DNA of 64,000 bases from Burkholderia sp. WP9 (GTDB lineage Bacteria > Pseudomonadota > Gammaproteobacteria > Burkholderiales > Burkholderiaceae). The stretch is taken from contig NZ_FNTG01000002.1 in NCBI RefSeq assembly GCF_900104795.1, positions 620,001-684,000 of the forward strand, given 5' to 3'. Under the pieces are notes generated by a model. It had not been told where the DNA came from. It made no database searches and saw only the letters and a list, made by a program, of their open reading frames with translations. Of the stretch, positions 59,823 to 64,000 are shown piece by piece (within the stretch, counting starts at the first letter, position 1; every line of letters starts with the position of its first letter). The position numbers and the translations under genes were made by a program.

Positions 59823-61892
59823 ATGCAGAGCTCATATAACCTTTGGCTGGTGGTCATTTCGTTCGCCGTCGCGACGCTCGCGTCCTATACGGCGCTCGAT
59901 CTGACCGGCCGCATCTTCCTGCTGGCCTCGCCACGTGCGCGGCGCGCATGGCGCCTGGGCGGCGCCGCGGCACTCGGTGTCGGCATCTGGTCGATGCACT
60001 TCATCGCCATGCTCGCCTTTTCGCTGCCGATTCCGCTCGGCTACGACTTCGCGACCACCGCCGCTTCGCTCGGACTCGCGACCGGCGCTTCGTATCTGGC
60101 GCTGCACATCACGACCCATAAACAATTGACGGCAGGCCGGCTGCTGGCGGGCGGCGTGGTGATGGGATGCGGCATAGCCGGCATGCACTACGTCGGCATG
60201 GCGGCGATGCAGATGACGCCAGGCATCGTTTATCAACCGGCGTGGTTCGCCGGCTCGCTGGCCATCGCCGTCGGCGCGTCGAGCGCCGCGCTGTGGCTTG
60301 CGCGCGCGCTCAGCGACGACGACGCGCGCCACGTGGTGCGCAAGCGTCTCGCCGCGGCGCTGGTGATGGGCGTCGCGATCAGCGGCATGCATTACGCCGG
60401 CATGGCCGCCGCCGAGTTTCCGGCTGGTGCCGTGTGCGGCGCGGCCAAGGGTGTGAACACCACGTGGCTCGCGACCTCGGTGATCCTGTTCACCTTTGCC
60501 ATTCTGACCGTCACGCTGATGCTGTCGCGTTTCGATGCGCGCACAACCTTTCTGGTCGGCTCGGTGTCGAGACTGAATGGCCAGATCGTGCAGCTCGCCA
60601 CGCTCGACGCCCTGACCGGACTGCCGAACCGCAGCACGCTGACCGAGCGCATCGAACACGCGATCCAGCGCGCGCAGCGGCAGCGCTCCATGTGCGCGGT
60701 TCTCTTCATGGACCTCGACGGCTTCAAAACGATCAACGATTCGCTCGGCCACTCGGTCGGCGACCAGGTGCTGACCGCGTTTGCGCAGCGCCTGCTGCTG
60801 TGCGTGCGCGCGAGCGACACGGTGGCGCGGCTCGGCGGCGACGAATTCGTGGTGCTGGCGGAAAACCTCGGCTCGCGCGAAGACGCCGGCGCGCTGGCCG
60901 ATGGCGTGCTCGACCGGATGCGCATGGGCATGTGGACCGACTCCCAGCCGCTCCAGGTCATGCCGAGTATCGGCATCGCACTCTATCCGCATGACGGCGA
61001 CAGCGTCGACACGCTGCTCAAACACGCGGACGCGGCCATGTACGAAGCCAAACGCGCGGGCCGCAGCACCTTTCGCTTCTTCGAGCGCAGCATGAACGAA
61101 GCGGCCATGCGCACGCTGCAGATTCAGAACGCGTTGCACGACGCGCTCGCCGCCGGCCATTTCTCGCTGCACTTCCAGCCGAAGTTCAACGGTAGCGGCG
61201 AGTCGCTCGCGGGCGCCGAAGCGCTGATCCGCCTGCATCATCCGCAACTCGGCGAAGTCACGCCGCTCGAGTTCATTCCGATCGCCGAGCGCTCAGGGCA
61301 GATCGTGCAGATCGGCTACTGGGTCGTGCGCGAAACGTGCCGGCAGATTCGCCACTGGATCGCGCAAGGTTTGCCGTCGATGAAAGTGGCGGTCAACCTG
61401 TCGCCACGCCAGATGCTGCAGCCGACCCTCGTCGCGAGCATGCTCGAGATCGTCCAGGCCGAAGGCGTGGAATGCAGTCAGATCATGTTCGAGATCACCG
61501 AAACCGTGGCCATGCAGGACGCACCCAAAACCATCGAGATGATCCGCCAGTTTCAGGCATGCGGCTTCGAGATCGCGATCGACGACTTCGGCACCGGCTA
61601 TTCGAGCCTCGCTTATCTGCAGCGTTTTCGCGTCAAGCAACTGAAGATCGACCGCTTCTTTACCAACGGGCTCGACGCGCACGGACCGGAAGGCAGCGCG
61701 ATCGTGTCGGCGATCATCGCGCTTGCGCACTCGCTGGAAATGGATGTGGTGGCCGAGGGTGTCGAAACCGAATCGCAACTCGACATGCTGAGGACGATGA
61801 TGTGCGATGAGATGCAGGGCTTCCTGCTCGGCAAGCCGCTCAACGCCAACGACTTCGGCAATCTGCTGCGGGAAAGAATGATCGCTGCGTGA
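59823..61892 (+). CDS. MHYT-GGDEF-EAL bifunctional c-di-GMP enzyme
   Basis: 689-residue membrane protein. An MHYT sensor of seven helices (about 1-240) has the motifs SMHFIAM, GMHYVGM and GMHYAGM, thought to bind metal and sense O2, CO or NO. A GGDEF domain (about 260-420) has an intact RLGGDEF and starts ATLDALTGLPNR. An EAL domain (about 440-685) has EALIR, FEITET, DDFGTGYSS and DVVAEGVET. Both catalytic signatures are intact, so it may make and degrade c-di-GMP. ATG at 59823 was used. Confidence 0.93.
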   Translation: MQSSYNLWLVVISFAVATLASYTALDLTGRIFLLASPRARRAWRLGGAAALGVGIWSMHFIAMLAFSLPIPLGYDFATTAASLGLATGASYLALHITTHKQLTAGRLLAGGVVMGCGIAGMHYVGMAAMQMTPGIVYQPAWFAGSLAIAVGASSAALWLARALSDDDARHVVRKRLAAALVMGVAISGMHYAGMAAAEFPAGAVCGAAKGVNTTWLATSVILFTFAILTVTLMLSRFDARTTFLVGSVSRLNGQIVQLATLDALTGLPNRSTLTERIEHAIQRAQRQRSMCAVLFMDLDGFKTINDSLGHSVGDQVLTAFAQRLLLCVRASDTVARLGGDEFVVLAENLGSREDAGALADGVLDRMRMGMWTDSQPLQVMPSIGIALYPHDGDSVDTLLKHADAAMYEAKRAGRSTFRFFERSMNEAAMRTLQIQNALHDALAAGHFSLHFQPKFNGSGESLAGAEALIRLHHPQLGEVTPLEFIPIAERSGQIVQIGYWVVRETCRQIRHWIAQGLPSMKVAVNLSPRQMLQPTLVASMLEIVQAEGVECSQIMFEITETVAMQDAPKTIEMIRQFQACGFEIAIDDFGTGYSSLAYLQRFRVKQLKIDRFFTNGLDAHGPEGSAIVSAIIALAHSLEMDVVAEGVETESQLDMLRTMMCDEMQGFLLGKPLNANDFGNLLRERMIAA

Positions 61893-62012
61893 GCATGGCG
61901 ATCTGCTGAAGCATGCAGTGCGGCGTGGCCGATAGCGGCTGCGCGAGCGGCGGCAGCGGCGGATCGCGATGAAGAATAAACAATAACAGGCAGCTCAGGT
62001 GTCGGAGAGTTC

Positions 62013-62819
62013 ATGAAATTTGATGTGGCAACGCTTACTTCGTTGTGGTTGATCACGTTTTTATGCGGTGCCCTCGTTACGACCGCGCTGTCGCATATGT
62101 TCGCGCGCGTCGTCGCGTTCCGCTTCTGGGCAGTTGGTTTCTATCTGCTCGCGGCGTCTTCGGCCTGCTTCGCGTTGCATTTCACATGGCATTACGACGC
62201 GCTCTTGATCGCCACCGCGACGCTCGCGCTGCAAAGCCGCATGCTGATCTGGGCGGGCGCGCGCGAACTGTTCGGCATGAAGGCGCCGTGGCGTGCCGGA
62301 CTTGCCGGCACGGCCGTGTTCTGCGCGCTCTACGGATGCGCTCTGCTCTTCAAGGTTCCGATGGTGTTGCGCGCCGGCCTGCTCGTGCTGTTTTTCCTGC
62401 CCGTTCGCGCGGCCACGCTGTATGAAGTGTGCCGCCGGCGCCGTCCGCACCTCGGGCCTGCTCGCCTGATCGCGATGATCGGCGGCACGATCGTCACACT
62501 CAACGCAGCCGCGCCGCTTGTTCTCGTGCTGCTCGATCGCACCAACGTGTCGCTGCTGCTCGGCAATCCGCAATACACGTCCGCGCTTTACGCGGTCGTG
62601 TTCGCGGGCGACCTGCTGCTGGCGAGCGGACTGATGGTGCTGGCGTTCAAACTGCAGATGGTCGAAATGAACATGCTCGCCACGCTCGAGCGTGGCGCCA
62701 TGGAACACCTTGCCACCACCCAGGCAACGCGCGCGGATCGCCATACCCGGCACGCGCCCGACGATGGGTTCGGCCGGGACACGCCCGCGCAGCGCCAATC
62801 GCTGCCGGGACCGGTCTGA
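62013..62819 (+). CDS. Membrane sensor-like protein without GGDEF domain
   Basis: 268 residues. Seven hydrophobic helices over residues 1-220 (start MKFDVATLTSLWLITFLCGALV) resemble the N-terminal sensor of many diguanylate cyclases. The following helix KLQMVEMNMLATLERGAMEHLATTQ recalls the linker before a GGDEF domain (LATTDxLTGLPNR), but the sequence then runs into a short Arg/His/Asp-rich tail and stops. No catalytic domain follows in any frame. GGAG precedes ATG at 62013. It follows the MHYT-GGDEF-EAL gene by 120 bases. Confidence 0.75.
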   Translation: MKFDVATLTSLWLITFLCGALVTTALSHMFARVVAFRFWAVGFYLLAASSACFALHFTWHYDALLIATATLALQSRMLIWAGARELFGMKAPWRAGLAGTAVFCALYGCALLFKVPMVLRAGLLVLFFLPVRAATLYEVCRRRRPHLGPARLIAMIGGTIVTLNAAAPLVLVLLDRTNVSLLLGNPQYTSALYAVVFAGDLLLASGLMVLAFKLQMVEMNMLATLERGAMEHLATTQATRADRHTRHAPDDGFGRDTPAQRQSLPGPV

Positions 62820-62928
62820 TATTCCGGCCGTTCAGCCGGTCGCGCGCTCGTCGAGTGCGCTGCCGGCCAGCGAAGCAAGACGCCGCGCCATGACCCGCAC
62901 GCGGGCTCATTCGCCATGAGCGCTTCGC

Positions 62929-63852
62929 TCAAACCGACGCCGCGGCTTCCCGCGATTCGATCCGCTCCCGTTCAGCCAACGCTTCGAGCCGCTCGCGCAG
63001 CGCACTGCTGGCACGCGTCATCGGCATGCGCAGTTCGTCGCGTATCAGTCCTTGCGCGGCGAGCATTGCCTTGACGGGCGCGGGGTTCGGTTCGGCGAAC
63101 AGCGCCTGGATCAGCGGCGCGAGCGCGTGAAAAATGCGCCGGCCTTCGTCGAGCCGCCCTGCCGCCAGCGCGCGATATAGCGCGACAAAGCGCTCGGGCC
63201 GCAGATGCGCGGACGCCGCAATCGCCCCACTGCCACCCAGACACAGGGTGCTCAATATATTGATGTCCTCACCCGCGAGCACCCGCAGGCGGCCGTCGCG
63301 AATCAGCGCGAGCGTGGTGTCGAGCGAACCGGCGCAATCCTTTATCGCCTGAATCCGCGGATGGGCGGCAAGCGTGAGCAGCGTGTCGAGTTCGAGCCGC
63401 ACGCCGGTTCGATACGGAATGTCGTACAGCACCACCGGCTTCTCGCTCGCATCCGCAAGCGCTGTGAAGTGATCGACAATTCCGGCTTGCGAAGGCCGGA
63501 TATAGTACGGGGCGGCCATCAGCACACCGGCAATCGGCAGCGGATTCAGCTGCTCGATGCGCTCGCGCATGCTCGCCGTGTGATTGCCCGACACGCCGAC
63601 CACCACCGGCAGCGCCCGCGCGTCTTGCGCATGGCGAGCGGCGGCCTGCGCTTCGTCGAGAATCGTCGCCAGCACGGCGTCCTGTTCGGCGGCGTCGAGC
63701 GCGGCCGGTTCGCCGGTCGTGCCGAGCGCGACCAGCCCGGCAATGCCCGCGCCTGTATAGCGGCGTACCAGCGCGCGCAAGGCGGCGTGATCGACGGCGC
63801 CGTCGGCGAACGGCGTGATGAGCGGAACCCAGATACCCGAAAAAATAGACAT
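62929..63852 (-). CDS. Dihydrodipicolinate synthase/N-acetylneuraminate lyase family protein (DapA-like)
   Basis: 307-residue class I aldolase/lyase with a TIM barrel. GTTGEPAAL sits near residues 44-52, the catalytic Tyr in YDIPYRTG, and the Schiff-base Lys in AIKDCAGSLDT. The gene is isolated from lysine biosynthesis genes and may act on a 2-keto acid sugar or related substrate rather than in lysine synthesis; the sequence alone does not decide. ATG at 63852 was used. A 10-bp perfect inverted repeat lies 85 bases upstream. Confidence 0.9.
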   Translation of the reverse strand: MSIFSGIWVPLITPFADGAVDHAALRALVRRYTGAGIAGLVALGTTGEPAALDAAEQDAVLATILDEAQAAARHAQDARALPVVVGVSGNHTASMRERIEQLNPLPIAGVLMAAPYYIRPSQAGIVDHFTALADASEKPVVLYDIPYRTGVRLELDTLLTLAAHPRIQAIKDCAGSLDTTLALIRDGRLRVLAGEDINILSTLCLGGSGAIAASAHLRPERFVALYRALAAGRLDEGRRIFHALAPLIQALFAEPNPAPVKAMLAAQGLIRDELRMPMTRASSALRERLEALAERERIESREAAASV

Positions 63853-63936
63853 GTCCTTACCTCGATGACGACCGTATCGATTCCGTGCAGCGTGCGAGGG
63901 AGGAAAGACAGGAAGTGCCCAAGGGGCGTTGACCGG

Positions 63937-63962
63937 CTGTTCCGTCGCATCTGACGGAACAG
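63937..63962. promoter_or_regulatory. Inverted repeat upstream of the DapA-like gene
   Basis: CTGTTCCGTC, a 6-base loop and GACGGAACAG form a perfect 10-bp stem about 85-110 bases before the DapA-like start. There is no T-run on either side, so an operator (the GTTCCG/CGGAAC arms would suit an IclR-type repressor) is more likely than a terminator. The rest of 63853-64000 holds no gene. Confidence 0.45.
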
Positions 63963-64000
63963 CGTGCTCCGGTCAGATGAGCGGCTGTTTTTTGGCTTTG

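Noticed and set aside
59832..61247. 471-codon minus-strand ORF
   Set aside because: Antisense to the MHYT-GGDEF-EAL gene; no recognisable domain.
62824..62839. Terminator hairpin CCGGC-N6-GCCGG after the membrane sensor-like gene
   Set aside because: Only a 5-bp stem in GC-rich DNA with no T-run; such hairpins are expected by chance.

Overview
The window reads as a GC-rich beta-proteobacterial chromosome segment, most likely Burkholderiales and probably Paraburkholderia-like. The evidence is GC-ending codon use, frequent GTG/TTG starts with good Shine-Dalgarno sequences, a phasin, a Burkholderia-style RpoD paralogue and many ABC transporter/catabolic cassettes. It looks like accessory or secondary-replicon content: there are no ribosomal, tRNA or replication genes, and several genes are second copies of housekeeping functions. 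No tRNA, rRNA, CRISPR array, insertion sequence or integrase was seen.

Layout. 0-5.8 kb: a minus-strand sugar operon (GH1 beta-glucosidase, solute-binding protein, two permeases, ATPase cut by the window edge) behind a perfect 16-bp LacI-type palindrome. 6-11.1 kb: DUF2252 protein, DUF4239 membrane protein, GlxA/FtrA-type regulator, an isocitrate dehydrogenase-family enzyme and an orphan FabZ. 11.2-13.3 kb: a second complete RpoD-type sigma factor. 13.5-25.1 kb: the most unusual block. It holds three spermidine-synthase-fold paralogues, an HPr-like protein lacking its phosphorylated histidine, an unrecognised 148-residue protein, a ribbon-helix-helix protein, and a six-gene hydrogenase-4/complex-I-like operon (hyfB, C, E, F, G, I homologues) whose large subunit lacks the nickel-binding cysteines. 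Three near-identical palindromes (TGATRAT-N3-ATTATCA) and one degenerate copy lie in the intergenic regions of this block and suggest one regulon.

25.6-29 kb: a universal stress protein, a small membrane-anchored protein and a two-component system. 29-33.3 kb: a divergent extracytoplasmic redox cassette (PepSY protein, DUF2271 protein with a flavinylation-type motif, PepSY-TM/flavodoxin reductase, ApbE). 33.3-43.5 kb: a P2-type cation ATPase, AI-2E family permease, tandem universal stress protein, acyl-CoA synthetase and a frameshifted ACP-acyl/AMP ligase-PlsC fusion, with three FNR/ANR-type boxes in the intergenic gaps. This suggests a low-oxygen theme that may include the hydrogenase-like complex.

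43.7-54.2 kb: a LysR-controlled uptake and oxidation cassette (PotABCD-like transporter, HAD hydrolase, FAD amine-oxidase-like enzyme, aldehyde dehydrogenase, GMC oxidoreductase), apparently for an amine or amino-alcohol. 54.5-59.3 kb: rhodanese, NRAMP-related transporter, single-domain response regulator, phasin and manganese catalase. 59.8-62.8 kb: an MHYT-GGDEF-EAL protein and a membrane protein resembling a diguanylate cyclase sensor without its catalytic domain. 62.9-63.9 kb: a DapA-family lyase/aldolase.

All functional calls come from reading motifs by eye; no database search was run. Start codons were chosen from Shine-Dalgarno spacing, overlaps and family length, and alternatives are noted.
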